Assembly: GCF_036002505.1 (NCBI RefSeq)
Contig: NZ_DASYTH010000474.1
Coordinates: forward strand, 1 to 64,000
Source: DASYTH01 sp036002505
GTDB taxonomy: Bacteria; Actinomycetota; Actinomycetes; Mycobacteriales; Pseudonocardiaceae
DNA length: 64,000 bases
Direction: 5' to 3'
A program made the translations under genes and the position numbers. The first letter of the stretch is position 1. Every line of letters starts with the position of its first letter. Positions 1 through 7,787 of the stretch are shown one piece after another. The notes below the pieces were generated by a model. It searched no databases. It was given only the letters and a program-made list of their open reading frames with translations, and had not been told where the DNA came from.

Positions 1-300
1 AACCTCTGCCGACCTCGACCAACCGGCAGTTCACCGCGTTCCCCACCGACTTCACCACGCTGCCGACGCCGTCCTTCGTGATCCCCGACCTCTGCAACGA
101 CATGCACGACTGCTCGGTCCGCACCGGGGACTGGCTGCGCAACAACATCAAGCCCTACGCAGACTGGGCCACCATCCCACAACAGCCTGCTCATCGTCGA
201 CTTCGACGATGACGACTTCACCACGACCAACCGCATCCCCACGGTGTTCTACGGCCAGCCGGTGAAGACCGGCGCCTACTCCGAGCGGATCACCCATTAG
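1..300 (+). pseudogene. Acid phosphatase / phosphoesterase-family C-terminal fragment, frameshifted
   Basis: The fragment is open at the left edge. It first reads in frame 3 (residues such as VIPDLCNDMHDCSVRTGDWL). Near base 177 the homologous reading jumps to frame 1 as HNSLLIVDFDDDDFTTTNRIPT and runs to a TAG at 298-300. The pattern HNSLLIVxxDEDD, then NRIPTVFYG, then G.YSE.I.H is that of the phosphoesterase (PF04185) acid-phosphatase family, which cleaves phosphomonoesters outside the cell. Family proteins normally continue past the ITH motif; this one stops there. The one-base shift and early stop make it a likely pseudogene, although a single sequencing error could explain the shift alone. 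It converges on the decayed gene at 297-713 with a 3-bp overlap. Confidence 0.6.
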
Positions 301-713
301 GTTGTCGAAGAACCAGATCCCGCCACCTTCCTGTCCCCGGCCGCCGCCCGTGCCCGCTCGACCGCGCTCGCGATCCCGTCCGTGACGAACGTGAACGGCT
401 TGTCAGCCTGCGGCCACCCGTCCGGCACGGCATGCGTCACCACGAACACCGGCACGCCCAGCGGATGGTTCCCGCCCATGCTCGGGTGTGCTCGAACAGC
501 CGCCGCCCGCAGAGCAGCGCGCCCACCCCCGGCGAACCCCTCGCGCAGATGCTCCGCGCTCGCCTCGGACACGCGGAACATCCACCGCGGATCCGGGCAG
601 GTGAACTCGACCGGACCGTTGCCGTACCACCCGAACATCTCCTCGACGCCATCCGCCGGGTCCGCGATGAACCCGTCCAACGACATCGACATCTGCGCCA
701 CCACGCTGCCCAC
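297..713 (-). pseudogene. Dihydrofolate-reductase-like (RibD C-terminal type) gene, frameshifted and truncated
   Basis: The minus strand carries MSMSLDGFIADPADG and then FGWYGNGP, the signature N-terminus of the small YyaP/RibD-C dihydrofolate-reductase-like family. The middle of the protein (GVGALLCGRRLFEHT) lies in a different frame from both flanks; GNHPLGVPVFVVTH and the part after it return to the first frame. There are therefore two compensating shifts. The protein ends at GDRKVAGSGSSTT, before the usual C-terminal catalytic-domain half. The start (GTG near 713) is a guess, because family members begin only a few residues before MSMSLDGF. It is probably inactive. Together with the neighbouring phosphoesterase fragment it marks a zone of gene decay. 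Confidence 0.6.
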
Positions 714-750
714 CAAAGCCTCCTGGCCGCACCGAGCTGAATGCTTACGC

Positions 751-1515
751 TCAGATGTCAGCCCTGGCGATGTCAACAAACGTTGTCGCAATGGATGACG
801 AACTGTAATACTTGAGTGTGGATCGCTGCATCCATTGTAATCCGTCACGGAACATGAGCGCTTCAATGGACACGGCGTCCACGAGACGCCACAGCGCGAT
901 CCTTCGATAGAATCCCGTTCGATCGTTGGAAAGTTGGATCGTTTTTTCTATTTCTCGGCTCTCCTCGGTAAGACGAGTGTTGGCAAGGCGTACGGCCAGT
1001 TCCGGTAAGGCGGTACGGACTGCGGCCATGCCCAGATTCAGACTGAGGTCCCGCGTTTGTGCCTCTGTGATACCCAGCCGAAATCTTGTCGTGCTGATCG
1101 AACTTGTGCCTGGCGCAAGCTGTTCGACGTGCGCTTCCCGCTCCCAGTATTGCGTCACTCGCAGCCGTCGAACCTCTAGCGCCCCGCCCGGATCTACCTG
1201 GGCACGTTGTTCGGCCGACGCGCGCCGGGCACGGAAGAACGCTACGGCTCCGAATATGATGAGCCCTAGGCCGTAAAATAACGAGAGAAGCCAAGCAACC
1301 GTGGCTATCAGCCAGCCGTCGCGGCCGGTGAAGATGGTCCACAGTTGGGACCGGATGGACGTAGCGTCCATTCCGGCCGGAACCAAATGTGACCGCCCTG
1401 CTCTGGCAGCGTCGAGTTGACCGATGAGACCGGGGTCCCAATTCACTGCAGAGAGCGCGTCGGGATATGAATCGACGAGATCAAGGATTGCTCTCACATC
1501 AGACTCGGAGGACAT
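751..1515 (-). CDS. Hypothetical membrane protein with one hydrophobic segment
   Basis: This is a 254-residue protein of unrecognised family. A hydrophobic stretch of about 30 residues (WLIATVAWLLSLFYGLGL and following) begins near residue 65. It is followed by a basic stop-transfer segment (FFRARR) and a soluble C-terminal part of about 150 residues rich in Arg, Glu and Leu, which may be helical. The ATG at 1515 was chosen because the residues upstream, back to 1677, look like non-coding translation (Pro/Arg-rich). No clear ribosome-binding site is visible. Codon use is less GC-rich than in neighbouring genes. I cannot assign a function. Confidence 0.5.
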   Translation of the reverse strand: MSSESDVRAILDLVDSYPDALSAVNWDPGLIGQLDAARAGRSHLVPAGMDATSIRSQLWTIFTGRDGWLIATVAWLLSLFYGLGLIIFGAVAFFRARRASAEQRAQVDPGGALEVRRLRVTQYWEREAHVEQLAPGTSSISTTRFRLGITEAQTRDLSLNLGMAAVRTALPELAVRLANTRLTEESREIEKTIQLSNDRTGFYRRIALWRLVDAVSIEALMFRDGLQWMQRSTLKYYSSSSIATTFVDIARADI

Positions 1516-1831
1516 CGCGGGAGCCACGAAGAAGTGCTGCTTAATCAACGTCCCTTCGGAGCACAAAGGCGGGTCCGAACCGCGAGGTCCGAAATCGGGA
1601 GGAGGGCGAAGGCCAGGCACAGATTGGAGTGTACGTGGCCGGCCGACAGTCAAACGATACGGGCCAGGACGCAGCATCCACCGCAGAGACTCAGTTCAAG
1701 ATCGGCTCATCGCAGCTGTTGGGCTTGGGGCGCATCCCGCCACGACATCAGCCCAGAACCTTTGACTCGGCAGGCGGGTGCCCACGAGTTCAGACATTCG
1801 GGCAGACGACTTCCGAACTTCGACACCAGAC
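1516..1831. other. Intergenic stretch without recognised gene
   Basis: About 316 bp lie between the membrane protein at 751-1515 and vapC; both genes are on the minus strand. The membrane-protein frame stays open back to 1677, so a longer N-terminus cannot be excluded. Short ORFs here have no homology that I recognise and no convincing ribosome-binding site. The stretch presumably contains the promoter of the membrane-protein gene. Confidence 0.4.
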
Positions 1832-2254
1832 TCATCGATCCTGCGGAGTGTCGTGTATTCGGCGTTCGGCCAGGTCCGTGAGATGTCGCGCAGCGGTGGC
1901 GAAGTCCTTGTCATCGTGGAGCACCACTAGGCCACGTACGGCCGCCGTAGCACAGATCACGAGATCAACAGCTGACATGGCCCGATGAGCTCCGTTGCGC
2001 AGCAGCCGATACTGCGCCGACTCAACCCACTGCCAGGCGTTCTTGGGTACGGCCACGTCAGGAAACAGAGAACCGAACATGTCCGACATCTGCTCGTACT
2101 CGTCAGTGTCACGGGCCGAGCGGCGGAACTCAACACGCTGCGGATGACACGAGCCCACGGCACCGGCTGAGATGACGTCCGACCACGCCGACCGAAGTGA
2201 CTCCTCTCGCAGCACACGCCACACGCCGGAAGAGTCGATGAGATACCGAATCAA
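1832..2254 (-). CDS. vapC: VapC-like PIN-domain ribonuclease toxin
   Basis: A 140-residue PIN-domain protein, predicted to be the RNase toxin of a type II toxin-antitoxin pair. The acidic active-site positions are visible: Asp in LIRYLIDSSG (residue 7), Glu in QRVEFRRS, Asp in MSAVDLVICATA, and Asp in VLHDDKDF near the C-terminus. These are the usual Mg2+ ligands. I chose TTG at 2254 because it overlaps the vapB stop codon as TTGA, the normal translational coupling of vapBC operons, and because the PIN fold begins right there. The upstream extension to 2305 lies inside vapB and is spurious. Target RNA is unknown. Confidence 0.88.
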   Translation of the reverse strand: MIRYLIDSSGVWRVLREESLRSAWSDVISAGAVGSCHPQRVEFRRSARDTDEYEQMSDMFGSLFPDVAVPKNAWQWVESAQYRLLRNGAHRAMSAVDLVICATAAVRGLVVLHDDKDFATAARHLTDLAERRIHDTPQDR

Positions 2255-2469
2255 GCAATGTCCTTGCCCGCGTCGTGGAGCTCCTGCCAGCCCGCGTAGT
2301 CCCATCCTTTTGCCGACGACGCGTAGTGGTCTAGCGCCTCGATACGACGATGGCGCGCCGCGTACTCCCGCAGTGCGAGGTTCACGGCATCCTTCTTGGT
2401 CTTGGCGCCAGACAGCCGCATCGCCTCGGCGAGAGCATCGTCGTCAAGGTCGATCTGCGTCACCGACAC
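2251..2469 (-). CDS. vapB: VapB-like antitoxin (ribbon-helix-helix, VapB/Antitox type 2)
   Basis: A 72-residue antitoxin. SVTQIDLDDDALAEAMRLSG is followed by AKTKKDAVNLALREYAARHR, the beta-strand plus two helices of the VapB-type ribbon-helix-helix fold that binds the operator as a dimer. The C-terminal tail (GWDYAGWQELHDAGKD) should wrap around the toxin. The start is GTG 2469, five bases after a GGAGG ribosome-binding site. The gene overlaps vapC by four bases. Members of this family repress their own operon; a GATGTACATC palindrome lies 20 bp upstream. Confidence 0.88.
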   Translation of the reverse strand: MSVTQIDLDDDALAEAMRLSGAKTKKDAVNLALREYAARHRRIEALDHYASSAKGWDYAGWQELHDAGKDIA

Positions 2470-2488
2470 CCCGCACCTCCATGTTGGC

Positions 2489-2498
2489 GATGTACATC
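2489..2498. promoter_or_regulatory. Palindrome in vapBC promoter, candidate VapB operator
   Basis: A perfect 10-bp palindrome GATGTACATC sits 20 bp upstream of the vapB GTG, just outside its GGAGG site. VapBC complexes usually autoregulate through such sites. This assignment rests on position and symmetry only. Confidence 0.4.
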
Positions 2499-2569
2499 AA
2501 CAGTGTATCGCACCAACATAGACGTGGGCGGAGGTGTTACTTGACATAATGTCGATTATCGAACATGGG

Positions 2570-2770
2570 TCAGCGGATGGCGACGTCGAACGAGTTGAGC
2601 CAGATGAGGCCGAGCAGCACCAGCAGCGCGCCGGCGATGCGGATCATCCAGCGGGCGCGCCTGGTGGGCTTGCCCGGCTTGCGGGAACGCCGTCCGAGTG
2701 TCCAGACCCAGGTCGGCCTGGCCAGGAACACGGCTCCGAGAACTATCGCAACCAGGCCGGCGAGTGTCAC
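2570..2770 (-). CDS. Small two-helix membrane protein (DUF6199-like)
   Basis: A 66-residue protein with two hydrophobic helices. The first (LAGLVAIVLGAVFLARP) runs into the aromatic WVWTLGRR motif. A basic loop follows, then a second helix (RIAGALLVLLGLIWL). This resembles the small DUF6199-type membrane proteins, in which helix 1 is followed by P-x-x-W/V-W and the second helix starts R-I-x-G. GTG 2770 has a GGGG stretch at proper spacing; the frame stays open to a GTG at 2812. Function is unknown. It lies downstream of the GGDEF-EAL gene on the same strand, behind a strong hairpin, so it is probably transcribed separately. Confidence 0.55.
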   Translation of the reverse strand: MTLAGLVAIVLGAVFLARPTWVWTLGRRSRKPGKPTRRARWMIRIAGALLVLLGLIWLNSFDVAIR

Positions 2771-2814
2771 GGTGATCCCCTGATGGTCCCGGTGGAGAGC
2801 CCCGAAGCCCACGA

Positions 2815-2839
2815 CGATAACGTCACAGTGACGTTATCG
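2815..2839 (-). terminator. 25-bp perfect palindrome after the GGDEF-EAL gene, likely terminator
   Basis: Two 12-bp arms, CGATAACGTCAC and GTGACGTTATCG, flank a single central A. As RNA they would form a 10-bp stem with a 5-base loop seven bases after the stop codon of the gene at 2846-4552. There is no U-tract, as is common in actinomycetes. The core GTCACAGTGAC also looks like a CRP-type binding site, so regulation of the small gene at 2570 is an alternative. Confidence 0.6.
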
Positions 2840-2845
2840 GGTGGA

Positions 2846-4552
2846 CTAGGTGGGCCTGTTTTCGGTGACTTCGTGGTCGCGCATGAGTTTGGGGCGGCGC
2901 ATCCAGGCGCCTTGGGGGCGGGCGAGGAGGTCGGTGAGGGGCTCTGGGCGGCCGAGGTGGAAGCCTTGGGCGACGCGGACACCCAACCGGGACAGGGCGT
3001 CCACTTGGGACGATCGTTCGACCCATTCGGCGACGACGGACAATCCAAGGCCGCGGGCGATGTCGACGATTCCTTGGACGAGTACGGTGTCGCGGCTCCC
3101 GTAGTCGATTTCGCGGACGAATTCGCCGTCGATTTTGACACCGGTGATCGGGAGGCGTTTCAGGTGGACGAAAGATCCGAAACCGGCGCCGAAATCGTCC
3201 AGGGATATGCGGCAGCCGTTGGCGCGCAACTGCTGGGCCAGGCTGCGGGCGGCGTCCACATTGGTCACGGCGGCGGTCTCGGTGATCTCGAAGCCGAGGC
3301 GGCCGGGAGCGACGCCGGCGGCAGCCAGGCGGTCCAGGACGAAGTCGCCGAAGTCCTCGTCCTCCAGGGTGCGGCCGGAGACGTTGACGTTGAACCGCAA
3401 CCCCGGGTACGGGTGATCCACCAACGCGTCGATGGCGGAGCCGGCGACGAACCGGTCGATGTCGAGCACCAGGTCGCTGCGCTCGGCGGCGGGGAGGAAC
3501 TCCCCCGGGCCCAGGTACGGCTGGCGGCCGTCTTCCAGGCGGAGCAGTAGCTCGTGGCCGACGACGCGGCCGCTGCCGAGCTTCACGATCGGCATGGCGT
3601 GCAGGGCGAGATGGCCGTTGGCCAGCGCGGCCCGGACCCGGTCGATCACGGTCACCCGGAGCGCGGTGTCCATGTAGTGGCCCTGCTCGTAGACGGTGAC
3701 GCGGTTCCGGCCGGCCGCCTTGGAGGCGTATAACGCGAGGTCGGCGTTGGCCAGGACGGCCTGCCAGCTCTCCCCCGAGTCGAACTTCGCCACACCGGCG
3801 CTCACCGTGGTGCGGGTGGAACTGGCGCCGCCGATGAGCGGCACGGCCGCGATCGCGATCCGCAGCCGGTCGGCCACGTCGACCGCCTCGCGCTCGTCGG
3901 CTCCGGGCAGCACCACCGCGAACTCGTCGCCGCCGAGCCGGCCGAGCACGTGCCCGTTGTCCAGCCGCTCCCGCAGCACGTTGGCCAGCATGCACATCAC
4001 CCGGTCACCGGCCGGGTGCCCGCGCAGGTCGTTGATGTCCTTGAAGTTGTCCAGGTCGAGCAGCAGCAGCGCGCCTCGCCCGCCCAGGGCCAGCTGGTGC
4101 TCCAGCGCACGGGTGAGCGTGCGCCGGTTGGGTAAGCCGGTGAGCGGGTCCTCCTCGGCCATCCGTAACAGGTCGTCGCCGAGCTGGGCGGCGTCCAGCT
4201 CGCGCTCCCGCCACCGGGTGACGTCGGTGGCCCGGTAGAGCAGCCGGCCGTCCGGCAGCGCCGTGCAGCGGATCTCCAGCCAGCGCAGCTCCGCATCCGG
4301 CGCCGGCCCGCCTCGCCGGCAGGCCGACGCGGTGACCACACGGAGCGACACGACGACGCCGTCGTGCGGACCTTCGGGGGCGCCGGCGAACAACGCCGGG
4401 AGCGACCGGCCGACCGCCTGCTCGACGGTCAGCCCGAGGAGCTCGGCCATCATCCGGTTCAGCCACCGCACCCGGCAGCGCTGGTCCGTGACCGCGAACG
4501 CGGAGTCGGTCGCGTCGAGCACCTCAGCCGGCGACGGGCTGTCAGTGCTCAT
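2846..4552 (-). CDS. PAS-GGDEF-EAL cyclic-di-GMP turnover protein
   Basis: A 568-residue cytosolic signalling protein. Residues about 10-125 form a PAS-like sensor (AVTDQRCRVRWLN, then LLGLTVEQAVGRSLP). Residues about 135-295 form a diguanylate cyclase domain with DPLTGLPNRR and an intact GGDEF motif. Residues about 305-550 form an EAL phosphodiesterase domain. The EAL signature is ELL but keeps the metal-binding Glu, and the motifs NVNVSG, EITET, DDFGAGF, KIDGEFV, AEWVE and QGFHLGRP are all present. Both activities are therefore plausible. No membrane segment is seen. In actinomycetes c-di-GMP influences development and antibiotic production; the PAS ligand is unknown. The ATG at 4552 fits the PAS start. 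Confidence 0.9.
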   Translation of the reverse strand: MSTDSPSPAEVLDATDSAFAVTDQRCRVRWLNRMMAELLGLTVEQAVGRSLPALFAGAPEGPHDGVVVSLRVVTASACRRGGPAPDAELRWLEIRCTALPDGRLLYRATDVTRWRERELDAAQLGDDLLRMAEEDPLTGLPNRRTLTRALEHQLALGGRGALLLLDLDNFKDINDLRGHPAGDRVMCMLANVLRERLDNGHVLGRLGGDEFAVVLPGADEREAVDVADRLRIAIAAVPLIGGASSTRTTVSAGVAKFDSGESWQAVLANADLALYASKAAGRNRVTVYEQGHYMDTALRVTVIDRVRAALANGHLALHAMPIVKLGSGRVVGHELLLRLEDGRQPYLGPGEFLPAAERSDLVLDIDRFVAGSAIDALVDHPYPGLRFNVNVSGRTLEDEDFGDFVLDRLAAAGVAPGRLGFEITETAAVTNVDAARSLAQQLRANGCRISLDDFGAGFGSFVHLKRLPITGVKIDGEFVREIDYGSRDTVLVQGIVDIARGLGLSVVAEWVERSSQVDALSRLGVRVAQGFHLGRPEPLTDLLARPQGAWMRRPKLMRDHEVTENRPT

Positions 4553-4620
4553 ATGTCGCTACCTCGGATTGGACGGACTCGATCGAAAACGATGGGTGGA
4601 GAGTAATGGACAAGCACAGC

Positions 4621-4983
4621 TCAGCGCAGCCGCTCAAGGTCGACCGCCGTCGTGATTACCTGAGTTGCCAGTTCTTTCAATTCCGCGACCGTTGCTCCAT
4701 CCGCCGCAGCGGTGGCCACATCCTCGGCCGCACAGCGCAGCTGGAACAACCGATCTTGCAGGTCAGCGAGCTCGGCGGCGGAGAGCACCACGGCATCCTC
4801 GGGCAGCCCGCCCCGCTGCACGGCCGCCCGCCGCTCGTAGGCGCGCTGCCGGCAGGACTGCGAACAATACCGCCGCGGCCGCCCCACCTTCCCATCTTCC
4901 GGGAGCCGCGCACCGCACCAGCCGCAGTGCCGGGCCGCCGCGAGCCGGCGCAGCCCGGCCGCCCCGTCCACAACCACCGTCAT
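4621..4983 (-). CDS. Small zinc-ribbon-like protein with CxxC...CSxxCR motif
   Basis: A 120-residue protein. The N-terminal half has HCGWCG, then KVGRPRRYCSQSCRQRAYERR, two cysteine pairs about 22 residues apart that suggest a treble-clef or FCS-type zinc finger. The C-terminal half is a predicted helix of about 60 residues (SAAELADLQDRLFQLRCAAED and on), possibly a dimerising coiled coil. The start is ATG 4983, where the conserved part begins; the longer frame to 5022 is less likely. It resembles small actinobacterial proteins of unknown role. DNA binding or regulation is a guess. Confidence 0.65.
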   Translation of the reverse strand: MTVVVDGAAGLRRLAAARHCGWCGARLPEDGKVGRPRRYCSQSCRQRAYERRAAVQRGGLPEDAVVLSAAELADLQDRLFQLRCAAEDVATAAADGATVAELKELATQVITTAVDLERLR

Positions 4984-5127
4984 GGCGCGCCACGTTATCC
5001 CGCCACCCCTGTGACCGTTCACGCGCCACGCCGCAGATGATCACGTCGCGTTCTGGACACCTTCCCCCTCGCGACCGGACACCTTCGTGGCACCGGCCGG
5101 CCACCGCATTCCGGCACACTTGACGGT

Positions 5128-5901
5128 ATGGATCACGCCTTCCTGGCCGGACCGCACCCGCGGGCATTCGTGCACCGCGGCTGGCACATGGGCGACCTGG
5201 CCGGGATGGAGAACTCGCTGAGCGCGTTCCGCCGGGCGTGGCAGGAGGGCTACCGCTACCTGGAGACCGACGTGCACGCGACCAGCGACGGGGTGGTCGT
5301 GGTGCACCATGATCCGGCGCTGGACCGCACCACGGACCGCCGCGGCCGGATCGCCGCGCTGCCGTGGCGCACCGTGCGCCAGGCCAGGATCGGCGGGCGG
5401 GAACCGGTCAGCCGGCTGGAGGAGCTGCTCGAGGAGCTGCCCGGCGCGCTGCTCAACATCGACGTGAAGACCGAGGCCGCGATCGACCCGCTGGTCACGA
5501 CCCTGCGCCGGACCAACGCCCTCCACCGGGTGTGTGTGGCGTCGTTCTCCGAGGCCCGGCTGACCAAGGTGCGCCGCAGTGCCGGCGACGGGCTGCTCAC
5601 CTCGATGGGCGTCGGCGCGATCACCCGGCTGTGGGTCTCCGGCCGGCTCCCGGCATTGTTCCGTGGAGCGCGCTACCAGCGGATCGCCCAGGTGCCGCTG
5701 CGCCAGGGCCGGCTCACCGTCGTCGACAGGCACCTGCTCGAAGGCGCCCGCCGGCGCGGCATCGAGGTGCACGTGTGGACCATCGACGACGCCGCGCAGA
5801 TGCACGAGCTGCTCGACCTCGGCGTGGACGGGATCATGACCGACCATCCGGGCGTGCTCAAGGACGTCCTGCGCGAACGCGGAGTCTGGGCGGCGGCCTA
5901 G
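5128..5901 (+). CDS. Glycerophosphodiester phosphodiesterase
   Basis: A 257-residue TIM-barrel phosphodiesterase hydrolysing glycerophosphodiesters to glycerol-3-phosphate and an alcohol. The family motifs are complete: HRGWHMGDLAGMENS (catalytic His and the E-N-[ST] metal-binding stretch), LETDVHATSDGVVVVHHD (E-x-D metal ligands and the second catalytic His), NIDVK, and the C-terminal VHVWTIDD and DGIMTDHP. No signal peptide is seen, so it is cytosolic and probably recycles lipid-derived glycerophosphodiesters. The start is ATG 5128, just before the barrel. It is the only gene between the zinc-ribbon gene and the UMF1 permease and appears monocistronic. Confidence 0.93.
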   Translation: MDHAFLAGPHPRAFVHRGWHMGDLAGMENSLSAFRRAWQEGYRYLETDVHATSDGVVVVHHDPALDRTTDRRGRIAALPWRTVRQARIGGREPVSRLEELLEELPGALLNIDVKTEAAIDPLVTTLRRTNALHRVCVASFSEARLTKVRRSAGDGLLTSMGVGAITRLWVSGRLPALFRGARYQRIAQVPLRQGRLTVVDRHLLEGARRRGIEVHVWTIDDAAQMHELLDLGVDGIMTDHPGVLKDVLRERGVWAAA

Positions 5902-5908
5902 GGCCTGC

Positions 5909-6052
5909 CTGATGGACCCTCGCAGGGGGTTGGCATAATCTCGCGCCGGCCAACGGAACCTCAGGGGACCGTGACGGCACCCAGCCACGATCCACCAGAC
6001 AACCGCCGCGTGCGCCACGACGCAACAGCCGCATTGAATTCCGGAGAGGCGG
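5909..6052 (+). repeat. Intergenic repeat, copy A (5' region of the UMF1 permease gene)
   Basis: This 144-bp stretch upstream of the permease is matched by 31077-31215 at roughly three-quarters identity by eye. Identical blocks include CTGATGGA, CTCGCGCCG, CCTCAGGGGACCGTGACGG and ATTCCGGAGAGGCGG; the last contains the ribosome-binding site used by the permease here. A -35-like TTGGCA (5930-5935) is conserved as TTGACA in the other copy. It may be a promoter plus leader duplicated with a gene, or a structured RNA element. Confidence 0.6.
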
Positions 6053-6058
6053 CTCAGT

Positions 6059-7426
6059 ATGGACGAGGAAGTCACGCCCCAGCTGCGGGCCCAGCGCCGG
6101 GGTTGGTACGGCTATGCATGGGCGAGCCACACCTTCGAGGCCACCGTGGTCACCGTGTTCATGAGCCGCTACCTGCCGTCGGTGGCGGAGAACGCGGTCG
6201 GCAAGGAGGGCCGGCTGCACGTGCTGGGCATCCCGCTCAATCCCGGCTCGCTGTTCGCCTACACGGTCGCGTTCGGCAGCGCGCTGCTGTTCCTGGTGCT
6301 GCCCGTCACCGGGGCGATCGCCGACCGCACCGGCCGCAAGCGGGAGATGCTGCTGGCGTTCGGCTTCCTCGGCGCGGCCAGCTGCACCGCGATGATCCTG
6401 GTCGGCCGGACGTCCTGGCAGCTCGGCGCACTGCTGTTCCTGGCCGCGTTCCTCAGCTACAGCTGCGGCAAGATCGTCGCCAACTCGATCCTGCCGGACA
6501 TCGCCGGGCCGGACGAGCGGGACCGGATCTCCTCGGTGGGCTGGGCGATCGGCTACGTCGGCGGCGGGATCCTGCTGGCGCTCAACGTGATCGCACATTT
6601 CTTCATCGACGACGATGGCACCCTTGCCCGGCTGGCGCTGTGCAGCGCGGGCGTCTGGTGGGCGATCTTCATGCTGGTTCCGCTGCGCCTGCTGCGGCAT
6701 CTCCCCCGCTCCCCCATCGCCGAGCGGCCGATCGAGGGCAGCGTGCTCACCGCCGGCTTCCGCGAGCTGGGGCACACCATCCGCGGTCTCCGGGCGGTGC
6801 CGCTGACACTGCTGTTCCTGCTCGCCTACCTGATCTACTACGACGGCATCACCACGGTGACCACGCTCGCCTCGGACTACGGCGAGAAGGAGCTCAAGCT
6901 CGGCGACACGGTGCTCCTCGGCACGATCCTGGTCGTGCAGTTCACCGCGTTCGGCGGTGCGCTGCTGCTGGGGCGGCTGGCCGACCGGTGGGGTGCCAAG
7001 CGGGTGGTGGCCGCCAGCCTGGTGGTCTGGATCGGCGTGGTGCTGGTCGCCTACGTGCTGCAGGCCGGCAGCGCCGTGCAGTTCATCGCCCTGGCGCTGG
7101 TGCTCTCGATCGTGCTGGGCGGCACCCAGGCGCTGTCCCGCTCGCTGTACTCGAGCATGATCCCGGCCGGGCGCGAGGCGGAGTACTTCAGCCTGTACGA
7201 GTTCTCCGCGTCCGGAACGTCGTTCCTCGGCCCGCTGATCTTCGGGCTGACCCTGCAGAACACCGGCAGTTACCGCACCGCGATCGTGTCGCTGGTGGTG
7301 TTCTTCGTGGTGGGCCTGGCCATCCTGCTGACGGTCAACGTGCGCAAGGCGGTGCTCGCGTCCGGGAACACACCGCCGGCCACGCTCGGCGGGCCGGCAG
7401 AGTTCCGGCAGCCGGTGACGTCGTGA
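6059..7426 (+). CDS. UMF1 / Atg22-type MFS permease
   Basis: A 455-residue membrane protein with about 12 transmembrane helices. The N-terminal WYGYAWASHTFEATVVTVF, then ADRTGRK and YSCGKIVANSILPDIA, are typical of the UMF1 (Atg22-like) branch of the major facilitator superfamily, whose substrates are mostly unknown (amino-acid efflux for the yeast vacuolar member). A second MFS loop, GRLADRWGAKR, marks the C-terminal half. The start is ATG 6059, eight bases after GGAGAGG. The gene is alone between the glycerophosphodiesterase and rbpA. Its whole upstream region is duplicated 25 kb away (31077-31215). Confidence 0.85.
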   Translation: MDEEVTPQLRAQRRGWYGYAWASHTFEATVVTVFMSRYLPSVAENAVGKEGRLHVLGIPLNPGSLFAYTVAFGSALLFLVLPVTGAIADRTGRKREMLLAFGFLGAASCTAMILVGRTSWQLGALLFLAAFLSYSCGKIVANSILPDIAGPDERDRISSVGWAIGYVGGGILLALNVIAHFFIDDDGTLARLALCSAGVWWAIFMLVPLRLLRHLPRSPIAERPIEGSVLTAGFRELGHTIRGLRAVPLTLLFLLAYLIYYDGITTVTTLASDYGEKELKLGDTVLLGTILVVQFTAFGGALLLGRLADRWGAKRVVAASLVVWIGVVLVAYVLQAGSAVQFIALALVLSIVLGGTQALSRSLYSSMIPAGREAEYFSLYEFSASGTSFLGPLIFGLTLQNTGSYRTAIVSLVVFFVVGLAILLTVNVRKAVLASGNTPPATLGGPAEFRQPVTS

Positions 7427-7502
7427 CCAGACACGTACCGTAAACTCAGCACCGTTCACCCGGCCGCTACGCTTCGTGGTCAGGATTCGGGGTTGAGCGG
7501 GG

Positions 7503-7526
7503 CCCGACCGGGTACACCCGGCCGGG
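7503..7526 (+). terminator. Hairpin downstream of the UMF1 permease
   Basis: The arms CCCGACCGGG and CCCGGCCGGG pair over 10 bp with one mismatch around a TACA loop, 77 bp after the permease stop codon. There is no U-tract. It is a plausible intrinsic terminator. Confidence 0.45.
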
Positions 7527-7705
7527 TTGAGGACGACCGGTGTCAGCCGGCCGCCATCAAGCCCAACGGTATCCCCCACATGGGCGATCTCACCCTGTTC
7601 ATTGAGCGAGGACGCGTCACGAACTCGAGCGAATCGTCTCCCTAAGGAGGAAGCTGTTGTTGAGGGGTGAAGCACGTCACCCTGAGCGACCGCACCCGGG
7701 CAGGC

Positions 7706-7732
7706 GGGAACCTTTGGGCCGGCTGTCTCGTT
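7706..7732 (+). promoter_or_regulatory. SigR-type (thiol-stress sigma factor) promoter of rbpA
   Basis: GGGAAC at 7706-7711 is followed, after exactly 18 bases, by GTT at 7730-7732. This matches the published SigR/SigH consensus GGGAAY-N18/19-GTT. It lies 56 bp before the rbpA start codon. In Streptomyces coelicolor rbpA is a member of the SigR regulon, so both sequence and context agree. Confidence 0.8.
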
Positions 7733-7787
7733 GCTCTAGGTGAGCACCGCCCTGGCCCGGCAACGGGCCTCACGAAAGGACAACGCC

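Larger units (their letters stand above)
7427..7787. other. Intergenic region between the UMF1 gene and rbpA
   Basis: These 361 bp hold a hairpin after the permease (7503-7526), a candidate leader ORF of 28 codons (7657-7743) and a SigR-type promoter for rbpA (7706-7732). No other gene is recognised. Confidence 0.6.

Noticed and set aside
2816..2838. CRP/Vfr binding site
   Set aside because: The TCACAGTGA core is similar, but the perfect 12-bp arms seven bases after a stop codon fit a terminator better.
7427..7787. c-di-AMP (ydaO) riboswitch upstream of rbpA
   Set aside because: I looked for the conserved ydaO blocks and did not find them; a SigR promoter explains the region better.
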